A DNA stretch of 64,000 bases from Nostoc sp. NMS2. Its GTDB lineage: Bacteria; Cyanobacteriota; Cyanobacteriia; Cyanobacteriales; Nostocaceae. The first letter of the stretch is position 1, and each line of letters begins with the position of its first letter. Of this stretch, positions 53,847-63,034 are shown in pieces. The stretch spans positions 1 through 64,000 of the forward strand of contig NZ_JABXKH010000173.1 in NCBI RefSeq assembly GCF_017115105.1, in the 5' to 3' direction. The position numbers and the translations under genes are program-made. The notes under the pieces are model-generated. The model saw only the letters and a program-made list of their open reading frames with translations, was not told where the DNA came from and did not search any database.

Positions 53847-55136
53847 ATGCAAATTCTGATTTATTCATACAACTATCATCCAGAACCTATTGGTATCGCA
53901 CCTTTGATGACTGAACTAGCAGAAGGGCTGGTGAAGCGAGGGCATCAAGTGCGGGTAATCACAGGTATGCCTAACTATCCCCAGCGTCAGATTTACGATC
54001 GCTATCGGGGTAAGTTATACGTTACTGAACAGAAAAATGGTGTCACCATTCAACGTAGTTACCTGCGGATTAAATCTAAACCCAACCTTGTAGACCGGCT
54101 ACTGCTAGAGTTGAGCTTTGTCTTTACAAGTTTGCCACAAGCCCTCAAGGGTAAGCGACCTGATGTAATTCTCTTAACAGTACCACCGTTATTAGTTTGT
54201 TTACCTGCAACTTTGATCGGTTGGTTATACAATTGCCCAGTAGTGCTGAATGTGCAAGATATCCTCCCGGAAGCTGCTGTGCGGGTTGGGCTAATTAAAA
54301 ATAAGTTGATGATTAAAGCTCTGGAAGCTTTAGAAAAGTTTGCTTACCGAACTGCACATACCATTAGCGTCATTGCCGATGGCTTTGTAGATAATCTCAT
54401 AAATAAAGGTGTACCTGCTAATAAAATTGCCTGTATTCCCAATTGGGTAAATCTAAATTTTATCCGCCCTTTACCAAAGGAGAAAAATTCCTGGAGAGCT
54501 ACCCATCAACTAGATGATAAATTTGTAGTACTTTATTCAGGTAATATTGCTCTCACACAAGGTTTGGAAACAGTAATAGAAGCAGCAGCCCGTTTGCGTC
54601 ATCTAAAAGAAATTGTCTTTGTCGTAGCAGGCGAATCTCAAGCACTCAAAAGGTTGCAAAAACATTGTCTTGCTTGTGGTGCAGATAACGTTTTACTTTT
54701 ACCATTGCAACCGCGAGAAAAACTACCGCAAATGTTAGCAGCCGCAGATGTCGGGTTGATTGTGCAAAAGTGCAATGTGATTTCCTTCAATATGCCTTCT
54801 AAAATACCACTGTTGTTAGCTAGTGGTCGCCCGATTGTGGGTTCAGTTCCCGCCGCCGGGACTGCTGCCAAAGCCATCCGAGAAAGTGGCGGCGGCGTTA
54901 TCGTTGAACCTGAGTCAGCAGATGCTTTGGCTGCGGCGGTGGTGAATTTATATAATCAGCCGGAATTCGCAGCGCAATTAGGACGTAAAGGAAGAAGGTT
55001 TGCGGTAGAAAACTATTCCTTTGAGCAAGCGCTAGACCGATATGAAGAGTTATTTGCAGATATGATTGCCAAAAGAGCAACAACTGTGGATATCTTGCCA
55101 GAAATGAGTTCTAAGCAATCACTTGTTGATATTTGA
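53847..55136 (+). CDS. Glycosyltransferase family 4 (WcaI-like)
   Basis: This 429-aa GT-B glycosyltransferase has an N-terminal domain starting MQILIYSYNYHPEPIGIAP and a C-terminal GT4 domain with VVLYSGNIALTQGLE near residue 228 and an EX7E-like region (SADALAAAVVNL). The WcaI-like N-terminus fits colanic-acid-type polysaccharide transferases. It takes the position of the glycosyltransferase gene (NpR1270 as I recall) in the N. punctiforme scytonemin region. Its role in scytonemin is unproven: it may glycosylate sheath polysaccharide or a pigment precursor. tyrA follows with only 18 nt between stop and start, so both are on one transcript. Confidence 0.92.
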   Translation: MQILIYSYNYHPEPIGIAPLMTELAEGLVKRGHQVRVITGMPNYPQRQIYDRYRGKLYVTEQKNGVTIQRSYLRIKSKPNLVDRLLLELSFVFTSLPQALKGKRPDVILLTVPPLLVCLPATLIGWLYNCPVVLNVQDILPEAAVRVGLIKNKLMIKALEALEKFAYRTAHTISVIADGFVDNLINKGVPANKIACIPNWVNLNFIRPLPKEKNSWRATHQLDDKFVVLYSGNIALTQGLETVIEAAARLRHLKEIVFVVAGESQALKRLQKHCLACGADNVLLLPLQPREKLPQMLAAADVGLIVQKCNVISFNMPSKIPLLLASGRPIVGSVPAAGTAAKAIRESGGGVIVEPESADALAAAVVNLYNQPEFAAQLGRKGRRFAVENYSFEQALDRYEELFADMIAKRATTVDILPEMSSKQSLVDI

Positions 55137-55154
55137 AAATTGAGGACGGGAAAA

Positions 55155-56231
55155 ATGCCTCTGAAATCCTCTTATTCAGATGAGCTTAAAAAAACTGACC
55201 AGAGCTTGATCGCCTTGTTGCGCGATCGCATATCATTATTAGCATCAGAACAACCTTCTTTAGATGAACAACTGGCTGATGTTGCTCCCCTACTCGCTCA
55301 AGCTGGTATTCCTGTGTCTGTTTGGGCAGGTGTAGTAAAGAGTTGTCATGCCAATATCCCTAAATCTGCCACAAATCATGTCATTCCCCGACAAATTACT
55401 ATCATCGGTGGACATGGCAGAATGGGAAGATTATTTAAAGAGCAGCTTTCGTTAGTAGGTCACAATGTTAGCGTTCTCGAACATGATGATTGGGCTTATG
55501 CAGAGCAATTGTTAAGTCAGGCAGAATTAGTATTAGTAAGTGTTCCTATTGAATATACAGTTGATGTTATCAAGCGGGCAGCAAAATATCTTGCGCCAAC
55601 TACCGCTTTGTGTGATATCACAAGTATTAAGACTCAGCCTACTCAAGCAATGCTCGAACACCATTGTGGCCCTGTGATGGGTTTACATCCAATGTTTGGG
55701 CCAAATATAAAATCGTTTTTGGGACAAAAAGTGGTAGTGTGTCCAGGTCGAAACGATGAGTCATTTCAATGGTTATTAGATTTTCTTAAAAGTCAAGGTG
55801 GCGAGTTAATTGTTTGCACGCCTGAAGAACACGACCAAATGATGGTGATTATTCAAGCAACGCAACATTTTTGTAGATTTAGTCTTGGTGTTTTCTTAGC
55901 ACAAGCAAGGGTGGATATAGAGCAGAGTTTAACAATGTCAACTCCTAACTATCGTCAAGAAATTGATATTGTGAAACGTTTGTTTTCCCAAAATCCTAAT
56001 TTATGTGTTGATATTATGCTGGCTACAGAAGAAAGGCGGAATGCAATTAGCTTTTTAGCTAATACTTATAGTCGTTTGGCCAGATTGGTGGCTAGGAAAG
56101 ATAGAGACGGATTAATTAAAGAATTTGAAAATGCTCAAAGCTTTTTTGAAGAGAAAATTAATACTTTTATCCAGCCTTTAAATACAACGGCTCTCCAACG
56201 AGATTTTAAGCCACAGAATATTAGCATTTGA
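55155..56231 (+). CDS. tyrA: Chorismate mutase/prephenate dehydrogenase (TyrA)
   Basis: The protein has 358 aa from ATG 55155, which has the ribosome site GAGGACGGG; a TTG 15 bp upstream is less likely. Residues about 8-80 form a chorismate-mutase-like helical region (LKKTDQSLIALLRDRISLLA). A Rossmann domain follows with ITIIGGHGRMGRLFKEQL, then the helical TyrA domain (QATQHFCRFSLGVF). This T-protein-like fusion converts chorismate via prephenate to 4-hydroxyphenylpyruvate, one of the two scytonemin monomer precursors. It fits the dedicated aromatic gene set of this locus. Most cyanobacteria use arogenate dehydrogenase, so this fused form is distinctive and suggests a separate supply for scytonemin. 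Confidence 0.9.
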   Translation: MPLKSSYSDELKKTDQSLIALLRDRISLLASEQPSLDEQLADVAPLLAQAGIPVSVWAGVVKSCHANIPKSATNHVIPRQITIIGGHGRMGRLFKEQLSLVGHNVSVLEHDDWAYAEQLLSQAELVLVSVPIEYTVDVIKRAAKYLAPTTALCDITSIKTQPTQAMLEHHCGPVMGLHPMFGPNIKSFLGQKVVVCPGRNDESFQWLLDFLKSQGGELIVCTPEEHDQMMVIIQATQHFCRFSLGVFLAQARVDIEQSLTMSTPNYRQEIDIVKRLFSQNPNLCVDIMLATEERRNAISFLANTYSRLARLVARKDRDGLIKEFENAQSFFEEKINTFIQPLNTTALQRDFKPQNISI

Positions 56232-56338
56232 TACCAATTCTGTATGAGGGACGAACCGCCAAGGACGCAAAGGGCGCAAAGAAAGAAAGAGGAAGCCTAG
56301 AAAATTTGGCGCAGCCTTATAAAGAAATGAGATGAATA

Positions 56339-56992
56339 ATGAAAACTATGCTGATAGACATCTTTCATGATACTGTTTGCCCCTGGTGCAGAATTGGGAA
56401 AAAGCATCTGTTTGATGCACTGGCACAATGGCAAGAACAAGAAGTATATATCCGATGGCATCCATTTCTTCTGGATAATACTGTTTCTGCTGACGGGTAC
56501 GAATTTCGCAGCTTTATGCAAAATAGAAAAGGCATTAAAGCGGAAGAATTGCAACAGATGTTTGATTATACGCAACGCGCAGGGGAGGCGGCTGGAGTTA
56601 AGCTAGATTTTGACAAAATCCGTTTGGCTGTCAATACTAAGCTTTCTCACCAATTGATTACACTAGCACCCGCAAACGTCAAAAATGATGTGGTAGAAGC
56701 TATTTATCAAGCTTACTTTGAAGATGGTTTGAACATCGGAGATATTAACGTTATTGTTGCCATCGGGACAGCATACCAGATGGATGCTACCGAATTAAAG
56801 TTGCAATTAAACGATCGCGATGTGGTTGATGCAGTTGTTGCTGAATCTACATTTGCTCGGTTAAATGGCATCAATAGCGTGCCGTTTTTCATCATGAATA
56901 ATCAAGTCAAGGTAAATGGTTCTCACTCGGTAGAGGTGTTCCTTGAAACTTTGAATCGTGCTGCACTTTTAGATATAACTGCAAAAATATGA
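56339..56992 (+). CDS. dsbA: DsbA/FrnE-like thioredoxin-fold oxidoreductase
   Basis: This 217-aa DsbA-family protein (FrnE/2-hydroxychromene-2-carboxylate isomerase-like) has the redox motif CPWC at residues 14-17, the helical insertion, and the cis-Pro loop in NGINSVPFFIMNN. There is no signal peptide, unlike periplasmic DsbA, so it probably works in the cytoplasm as an oxidoreductase or isomerase. It is conserved in the scytonemin gene region. The next gene overlaps its stop by 4 nt (ATGA), so they are translationally coupled. Its precise role in scytonemin synthesis is not known; redox handling of the dimeric product is one idea. Confidence 0.9.
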   Translation: MKTMLIDIFHDTVCPWCRIGKKHLFDALAQWQEQEVYIRWHPFLLDNTVSADGYEFRSFMQNRKGIKAEELQQMFDYTQRAGEAAGVKLDFDKIRLAVNTKLSHQLITLAPANVKNDVVEAIYQAYFEDGLNIGDINVIVAIGTAYQMDATELKLQLNDRDVVDAVVAESTFARLNGINSVPFFIMNNQVKVNGSHSVEVFLETLNRAALLDITAKI

Positions 56993-58173
56993 TAGTTGAC
57001 ATCAAGCAAAAAAGTAGATTAATTCATCAACGTGTTTCAGTTACTTTTAACTATGAGGTTTATTTCACCCAAAATTTATTTGAGTTGAAAAACCCGACGC
57101 TAGCGCAAGTAATTTCGGCTGATGGGGAGAAAAAGCCGAAGAAATTAGTTGCAGTGATAGACGCAGGAATATTAAAGCATCAACCGGAATTGGTGAAGCA
57201 ATTAATCGCGTATACCAAGTTTTATGGAGAGGTACTAGCGATCGCAGCCGAACCCATGATAATTTCAGGAGGAGAAGCTGCCAAAAACGATCGCAATTTA
57301 GTAGAGCAAATCCAGCAACTGATTGAAGCAGCTGGGTTATGCCGCCATTCTTATGTGTTAGCGATCGGGGGCGGGGCGGTGTTGGATTTGGTAGGATACG
57401 CTGCCGCAACCGCTCATCGGGGAATTCGTCTAATTCGGGTTCCGACAACGGTGTTAGCGCAAAATGATTCTGGGGTTGGGGTAAAAAACGGCATCAATGC
57501 CTTTGGTAAAAAGAACTTTCTCGGCACATTTGCGCCACCTTATGCAGTTGTAAATGACTCTGCGTTCTTGACAAGCCTAGACGATCGCGATTGGCGTTCT
57601 GGGATTGCAGAAGCCGTCAAAGTGGCGCTGATTAAGGATGCTAGCTTTTTTTATTTTATCCATTTGCACAGCGCAGCCCTTGAGCAGCGAGACATGGATA
57701 CTATGCAACAAGTTATCTATCGTTGCGCCCAGTTGCATTTAGAACATATTGCCAATAGTGGCGATCCTTTTGAAATGGGTTCGTCTCGTCCCCTAGATTT
57801 TGGACATTGGGCGGCTCATAAACTGGAGCATTTGACTAATTATCGCTTGCGTCATGGCGAAGCTGTTGCGATCGGTATTGCTTTGGATAGTACTTATTCT
57901 TATTTAGCAGGATTGCTTGATTGTTCAGATTGGCAACGAATATTAAATACTTTGTCGGCGTTGGGTTTCACGTTGTATGTGCCAGAACTGGGTGAGAAGT
58001 TATCACAATTGGAAGATCCTGATTGTTTATTTCGAGGTTTGACTGAGTTCCGTGAACATTTGGGGGGAGAGTTGACTTTAATGTTGTTACAAAGGATTGG
58101 GAAAGGAATTGAGGTTCATGAGGTGAATTTGTTGTTGTATCGGCAAGCGATATCACTGTTGCGGGAGTTTTAG
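56989..58173 (+). CDS. aroB: 3-Dehydroquinate-synthase-like sugar phosphate cyclase
   Basis: This 394-aa member of the dehydroquinate synthase superfamily has the NAD-binding GGGAVLDLVGYAAAT and metal-site segments (His in FGHWAAHKLEH and LRHGEAVAIG). It is placed as aroB among the scytonemin aromatic genes, where it would make 3-dehydroquinate from DAHP. However, the active-site loop reads QNDSGVGVKNGIN rather than the usual DSSVGGKTGIN, and it has an N-terminal extension of 40-50 residues. This is closer to the unusual cyclases such as EboD than to housekeeping AroB. The substrate should therefore be considered open. The start overlaps the dsbA-like stop. Confidence 0.85.
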   Translation: MIVDIKQKSRLIHQRVSVTFNYEVYFTQNLFELKNPTLAQVISADGEKKPKKLVAVIDAGILKHQPELVKQLIAYTKFYGEVLAIAAEPMIISGGEAAKNDRNLVEQIQQLIEAAGLCRHSYVLAIGGGAVLDLVGYAAATAHRGIRLIRVPTTVLAQNDSGVGVKNGINAFGKKNFLGTFAPPYAVVNDSAFLTSLDDRDWRSGIAEAVKVALIKDASFFYFIHLHSAALEQRDMDTMQQVIYRCAQLHLEHIANSGDPFEMGSSRPLDFGHWAAHKLEHLTNYRLRHGEAVAIGIALDSTYSYLAGLLDCSDWQRILNTLSALGFTLYVPELGEKLSQLEDPDCLFRGLTEFREHLGGELTLMLLQRIGKGIEVHEVNLLLYRQAISLLREF

Positions 58174-58541
58174 GAGGGAATTTTAAACGCAAAGGAACGC
58201 TAAGGGAAGCGCGGAGAAACGCAGAGGGAGGCAATTTACTACTTATGATGGAGGCGGATATTTTTAAATAATGTTTTTAAGAAAAGTACTAGATAAGTAG
58301 TGTAAAAAGCGAATAATTTGACACTCGATCGAAAAATTATTCAATACATTATCTGCTTGATATCTAGTACTATTAAGTAAGAAGCAAAAAGTTTTTAATT
58401 ACATTTTTCACAAAAAATACGCGGATTAGAATAGGCTAATTTGGATGGATAGCAAATTATCTAAGTTCCTTTTTAAGCCATAAATAATTACTAATAATTA
58501 TTAATAGCTTTTGACTAATAACTTTTCTAGAGAAATTACAC
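58174..58541. other. trpE leader region with scy motif
   Basis: It contains a GC-rich dispersed repeat near 58190-58230, AT-rich sequence and the fourth copy of the 43-bp motif at 58305-58346. trpE therefore probably has its own promoter, subject to the same regulator as scyA. Confidence 0.6.
58305..58346. promoter_or_regulatory. scy motif copy 4, upstream of trpE
   Basis: It begins AAAAGCGAATAATTTGACAC, matching copy 3 at 18 of 20 positions, then ATC-GAAAAATTA one base closer than in the other copies. It lies 196 bp before the trpE ATG. Finding it at a second scytonemin promoter supports a regulatory meaning. Confidence 0.55.
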
Positions 58542-60752
58542 ATGATTTTTGATTCCCGTTCTTATAAAACCCTTGGCGGTGTAAATGTTTCTCGCTCCAT
58601 CACCGAAGTTAAGATGGACACTGCCCTCGAAGATATTCTGTTTCACTTAAATTCTCAGCGTGGAGGCTTGCTCAGAAGCAGCTACGAATATCCAGGCAGA
58701 TACAAGAGATGGGCGATCGGATTTGTCAATCCACCATTGGAATTGACTACACAGGAAAATACTTTTACTTTGATAGCGTTAAATGAACGTGGTAAGGTAC
58801 TTTTACCATTACTATTAGAGTGTTTATCTAACTCAAAACAACTTGAGAAATTTACCCTAGATAATAACAATATTGTCGGCTTTGTTAAATATACCAAAAA
58901 ATTATTCACTGAAGAAGAACGCAGTAAACAACCTTCGGCATTTACAGTTGTCCGCGAAATTCTGCATACTTTCTCTAGCCAAGAAGACGAGCATTTAGGA
59001 TTGTATGGGGCTTTTGGTTATGACTTAGTTTTTCAGTTTGAACCAATTACCCAACGTCTGGAACGTCCTACAGATCAGCGCGATTTGGTGCTTTATCTAC
59101 CTGATGAATTGATAGTTGTTGACTACTATCAGCAACGGGCATTTCGTCTCCAATATGATTTTGAAACAGCGCACGGCAGCACAAAGAATCTTCCTCGAAC
59201 AGGTGAGTCTGTAGATTATCGCGGAAAACATCTTATTCCTAATCAAACGGCTGATCATAAAGTAGGTGAATATGCGAAAAAAGTTGAGTCTGCACTCGAT
59301 TATTTCCGCCGAGGTGATTTATTTGAAGTTGTTCCTAGTCAAAACTTTCTTGAAGGCTATGAAGATGAACCCAGCAAATTATTTGAAACTTTAAAGGATA
59401 TAAATCCTAGTCCTTATGGGTTTATTTTTAATTTAGGTGGAGAATATCTGATTGGCGCATCTCCAGAAATGTTTGTAAGAGTTGAAGGGAAGCGGGTAGA
59501 AACTTGTCCTATTAGTGGTACTATTAGCCGGGGACTAGATGCTCTTGATGATGCGGTGCAAATTCGTCATTTACTCAACTCCCACAAAGATGAAGCTGAG
59601 TTGACCATGTGTACTGATGTCGATCGCAATGACAAATCCCGAATCTGCGAACCTGGTTCAGTCCAAGTCATTGGTCGTCGCCAAATTGAATTATACAGCC
59701 ACCTGATACATACAGTGGATCATGTTGAAGGGACACTGCGATCGCAATTTGATGCTTTAGATGCCTTTCTATCCCATACTTGGGCAGTTACAGTCACCGG
59801 CGCACCCAAAAAAGCCGCCATAGATTTTATTGAACAGCATGAACGTAGCGCCCGCCGTTGGTATGGTGGAGCAGTGGGTTATTTAAATTTCAATGGGAAT
59901 TTAAATACTGGCTTAATTCTGCGGACAATTCGATTAAAAGACTGCATCGCCGAAGTCCGAGTTGGTGCGACTGTCCTTTATGACTCCATACCCCAAGCAG
60001 AAGAACAAGAAACAATTACCAAAGCTGCTGCTTTATTTGAAACGATTCGCCGTGTTAAACAAAGCAGTCAAAAAATTGATGAATCCAGTTCCATAAAATT
60101 AACTAAAATCCTTCCAAGGGCGGCAACTGGCAAACGTATCTTACTAATAGACTATGAAGACTCATTTGTTCATACGTTAGCTAATTACATTCGCCAAACT
60201 GGTGCAAGTGTAACTACACTCCGTCATGGTTTTTCCGATTCAGTATTCGACAAAGAACGCCCTGACTTAGTTGTATTATCTCCCGGCCCTGGTAGACCAA
60301 GTGATTTTGGAGTTTCGGAAACTATCGACGCTCTTGTTTATCGTCAAATTCCCATTTTCGGAGTTTGTCTAGGATTGCAAGGCATCGTTGAAGCTTTTGG
60401 TGGAGAATTGGGAGTCCTCAACTATCCTCAGCACGGTAAATCTTCACGGATTTTCGTTACTGATTCCGATTCTGTTACCTTCAACAATTTACCAGAATCC
60501 TTTACGGTGGGTAGATATCACTCATTGTTTGCTCTACCGCAACATTTGCCGAAAGAACTGAAAGTGACAGCGATTTCTGATGACGACGTAATTATGGGCA
60601 TCGAACATCAGACACTTCCCATCGCCGCCGTTCAGTTTCATCCAGAATCAATCATGACTTTAGCGGGAGAAGTCGGTCTGGAAATCATTAAAAATGTGGT
60701 GCAGGCATATACGCAAACGAAAAAGCCATTGGGCATTGGGTATGGGGCATAG
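58542..60752 (+). CDS. trpE: Anthranilate synthase, fused TrpE-TrpG
   Basis: This 736-aa single-chain anthranilate synthase has residues about 1-510 as component I (chorismate binding; typical NPSPYGFIFNLGGEYLIGASPE, and the end region TGAPKKAAIDFIE). Residues about 525-720 are a glutamine amidotransferase with nucleophile Cys609 (GVCLGLQGI), His in QFHPESIM, and Glu. The fusion supplies its own ammonia. Such TrpEG fusions occur in some cyanobacteria in addition to separate trpE and trpG. A putative regulator motif lies 196 bp upstream. It makes anthranilate for tryptophan, the second scytonemin precursor. Confidence 0.95.
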   Translation: MIFDSRSYKTLGGVNVSRSITEVKMDTALEDILFHLNSQRGGLLRSSYEYPGRYKRWAIGFVNPPLELTTQENTFTLIALNERGKVLLPLLLECLSNSKQLEKFTLDNNNIVGFVKYTKKLFTEEERSKQPSAFTVVREILHTFSSQEDEHLGLYGAFGYDLVFQFEPITQRLERPTDQRDLVLYLPDELIVVDYYQQRAFRLQYDFETAHGSTKNLPRTGESVDYRGKHLIPNQTADHKVGEYAKKVESALDYFRRGDLFEVVPSQNFLEGYEDEPSKLFETLKDINPSPYGFIFNLGGEYLIGASPEMFVRVEGKRVETCPISGTISRGLDALDDAVQIRHLLNSHKDEAELTMCTDVDRNDKSRICEPGSVQVIGRRQIELYSHLIHTVDHVEGTLRSQFDALDAFLSHTWAVTVTGAPKKAAIDFIEQHERSARRWYGGAVGYLNFNGNLNTGLILRTIRLKDCIAEVRVGATVLYDSIPQAEEQETITKAAALFETIRRVKQSSQKIDESSSIKLTKILPRAATGKRILLIDYEDSFVHTLANYIRQTGASVTTLRHGFSDSVFDKERPDLVVLSPGPGRPSDFGVSETIDALVYRQIPIFGVCLGLQGIVEAFGGELGVLNYPQHGKSSRIFVTDSDSVTFNNLPESFTVGRYHSLFALPQHLPKELKVTAISDDDVIMGIEHQTLPIAAVQFHPESIMTLAGEVGLEIIKNVVQAYTQTKKPLGIGYGA

Positions 60753-60795
60753 GGCATGGGGCATTGATTATTTCTTCCTCATCCCCCTCATCTCC

Positions 60796-60929
60796 CAATA
60801 CGGTTCGGTTAGGGTTTTTTGATGAAAATTCTAAATCAAGAAGACGCGATAAATCGCCGTCTCTACAATAATCAATCCTTTGTCTTGACGGCGATTTATC
60901 GCGTCTCTTGGCTTAATCGAACCATATTA
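60796..60929. mobile_element. CAATAC-family MITE copy 4, loop inverted
   Basis: The 134-bp element starts CAATACGGTTCGGTTAGGG and ends GGCTTAATCGAACCATATTA. The flanking 10-mers are CCTCATCTCC and CCTCATCCCC (9 of 10 match). The interior hairpin has 20-bp arms like copy 3, but the loop between them is in the opposite orientation relative to the ends. It sits between trpE and trpC. Confidence 0.85.
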
Positions 60930-60964
60930 CCTCATCCCCCACTCCCCACTCTCCCAAGAATTTT

Positions 60965-61792
60965 ATGATTAAACAAGTTACCACTTCCCGCCATATTCTT
61001 GAAGAGATTGTGTTGCATAAAAGGCAAGAAGTTGCACAAATGCAGCAACAACTTCCTTTAGCTTCTTTGCAACAGCAGTTAATTACCGCTCCAACTGTCC
61101 GAAATTTCTTAGCTGCTTTACAAAAAAATACTAACCAACCTAGCTTAATTGCCGAGGTAAAAAAGGCATCACCCAGCCGTGGGATTATTCGGGCAGATTT
61201 TGACCCAGTAGTGATCGCTCAAGCTTATGAACGAGGTGGTGCAGCTTGTCTATCTGTCCTCACCGATTATAAGTTTTTTCAGGGCAGTTTTGACAATCTG
61301 CGTAATGTCCGTCAGCAAGTAGCATTACCCCTACTGTGCAAGGAGTTCATCATTGACCCCTATCAAATTTATTTAGCACGGACAGCAGGCGCAGATGCAG
61401 TTTTGTTGATTGCCGCTATTTTATCAGACCAAGAACTCCAAGACTTTCTGCGAGTAATTCATGATTTAGGCATGAATGCACTGGTAGAAGTCCATACTTT
61501 GGCTGAACTGGATAGGGTGCTTAAGCTTGACGACTTACGTTTAGTGGGAATCAACAATCGCAATCTAGAAGATTTTACGGTTGATTTAGGAATAACAAAG
61601 CAACTTTTAGCACAGCGCCAGCAATATTTGCAAAGTTTAGATATCACTGTTGTTAGTGAATCTGGACTCTATACACCTGCTGATTTATCTTTTGTCGCTG
61701 AAGCTGGTGTGCGTGCGGTTTTGGTTGGAGAGTCTTTAGTCAAACAAAGCAATGTAGAACAAGCTGTGCGGAGTCTTTTAAGCCTTTCTTAA
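60965..61792 (+). CDS. trpC: Indole-3-glycerol-phosphate synthase
   Basis: This 275-aa TIM-barrel enzyme has the active-site segment [20 protein letters not shown] near residues 58-77, [20 protein letters not shown] with the catalytic Lys-Glu, and a phosphate-binding C-terminus [13 protein letters not shown]. The N-terminal extension is also typical. It converts CdRP to indole-3-glycerol phosphate, and is the copy dedicated to the scytonemin region. It follows the CAATAC MITE at 60796-60929 by 35 bp. The downstream trpA is about 200 bp away, with dispersed repeats between. Confidence 0.95.
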   Translation: MIKQVTTSRHILEEIVLHKRQEVAQMQQQLPLASLQQQLITAPTVRNFLAALQKNTNQPSLIAEVKKASPSRGIIRADFDPVVIAQAYERGGAACLSVLTDYKFFQGSFDNLRNVRQQVALPLLCKEFIIDPYQIYLARTAGADAVLLIAAILSDQELQDFLRVIHDLGMNALVEVHTLAELDRVLKLDDLRLVGINNRNLEDFTVDLGITKQLLAQRQQYLQSLDITVVSESGLYTPADLSFVAEAGVRAVLVGESLVKQSNVEQAVRSLLSLS

Positions 61793-61998
61793 ATCTATTA
61801 CTTCAGACCTAACCCCCAGCCCCTTCCCTGCAAGGGAAGGGGAGTAAGATTCAAAGCCTCTCTCCTTTTAGGAGAGAGGTTTGGAGAGAGGTCAAAGTCT
61901 ATTGCTTCCATTCGACAAAAAAATTTAGCGTGGGTATCGCTAATTGCTAAATGTTGATTTTTCCAGAATTATTAACTAATCATTAACTATTTTTCAGA

Positions 61999-62826
61999 AT
62001 GACTTCTATCTCTGCTGATTTTCAAACTTTACGCGATCGCCAACAGTGTGCTTTAATCCCCTTTATCACAGCAGGCGATCCTAATTTAGAAACCACTGCC
62101 CAAGCTTTACGCATCTTAGATCGCAATGGTGCTGACTTTATCGAGTTGGGTATTCCCTACTCCGATCCTCTCGCAGATGGGCCTGTAATTCAAGCAGCAG
62201 CAACCCGCGCTTTGCAAAAAGGCACGAAATTAGAGCAAGTATTAAAGATGTTGGAAGCTGTAACTCCTACCCTAAAAGCGCCAATCATTCTCTTTACTTA
62301 TTACAATCCCATTTTGCACCGGGGTATTAAGACATTTTTGGCGCAAATAGCTGCTGCTGGGGCGCGAGGCTTAGTAGTGCCAGACTTGCCCTTAGAAGAA
62401 GCAGAAGAATTAATCCAAACGGCTGCATCTTTTGGGATTGAGGTAATTTTACTTGTAGCTCCTACTAGTTCTAAAGATAGGATTTTAGCGATCGCTCGTC
62501 AATCTCAAGGTTTTATCTACCTGGTAAGTGTCACAGGAGTTACAGGTATCCGCGCTCAAATCCAAGACCGTGTAAAAGATTTAATTACCGACTTGCGAAG
62601 CGTCACCGATAAACCCATTGGCGTTGGTTTTGGTATTTCAGGGCCAGAACAAGCGCATCAAGTAATGGAATGGGGAGCAGATGCGGTGATTGTTGGTAGT
62701 GCCTTCGTCAAACGTTTAGCTGAAGGTAGCCCAACAGAAAGACTACAAGCCGTAGAAAAACTTTGTCAAGAACTCAAAGCAGCCATTACCCCAGTATCCC
62801 TGCAACAAGTTGGTTCCGCAAAGTAA
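61999..62826 (+). CDS. trpA: Tryptophan synthase alpha chain
   Basis: This 275-aa TIM-barrel protein has catalytic Glu in [16 protein letters not shown] (residues about 48-63) and Asp in [12 protein letters not shown], plus the phosphate loop [10 protein letters not shown] and [13 protein letters not shown]. It releases indole from indole-3-glycerol phosphate and should work with a beta chain (trpB), which is not in the window; in N. punctiforme trpB follows the tyrosinase gene, just beyond this end. The length is normal. Confidence 0.95.
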   Translation: MTSISADFQTLRDRQQCALIPFITAGDPNLETTAQALRILDRNGADFIELGIPYSDPLADGPVIQAAATRALQKGTKLEQVLKMLEAVTPTLKAPIILFTYYNPILHRGIKTFLAQIAAAGARGLVVPDLPLEEAEELIQTAASFGIEVILLVAPTSSKDRILAIARQSQGFIYLVSVTGVTGIRAQIQDRVKDLITDLRSVTDKPIGVGFGISGPEQAHQVMEWGADAVIVGSAFVKRLAEGSPTERLQAVEKLCQELKAAITPVSLQQVGSAK

Positions 62827-62837
62827 AAAAGCTCTTT

Positions 62838-62920
62838 CTTCTCTCTGCGTCCTTGGCGTCTTGGCGGTTCGTTACTTCTTTATCGAACCGCCAAGAAGCC
62901 AAGGACGCGAAGGAAGAAGG
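62838..62920. repeat. Long hairpin repeat between trpA and tyrosinase
   Basis: The arms 'cttctctctgcgtccttggc' (62838) and its imperfect complement 'gccaaggacgcgaaggaag' (about 62898) flank a 'ttacttctttat' loop. The stem exceeds 30 bp. It is the common dispersed repeat of this genome; transcription of trpA may end here. Confidence 0.6.
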
Positions 62921-63034
62921 AAATACAAAGATTTGTAGGTTGGGTTGAACTTTAGTGTTACCCAACAAAGCCCTGAAAATGTTGGATTTCGTTCCTCAAC
63001 CCAACCTACCCCCGCTCCCTGTTCCATTAAGACC

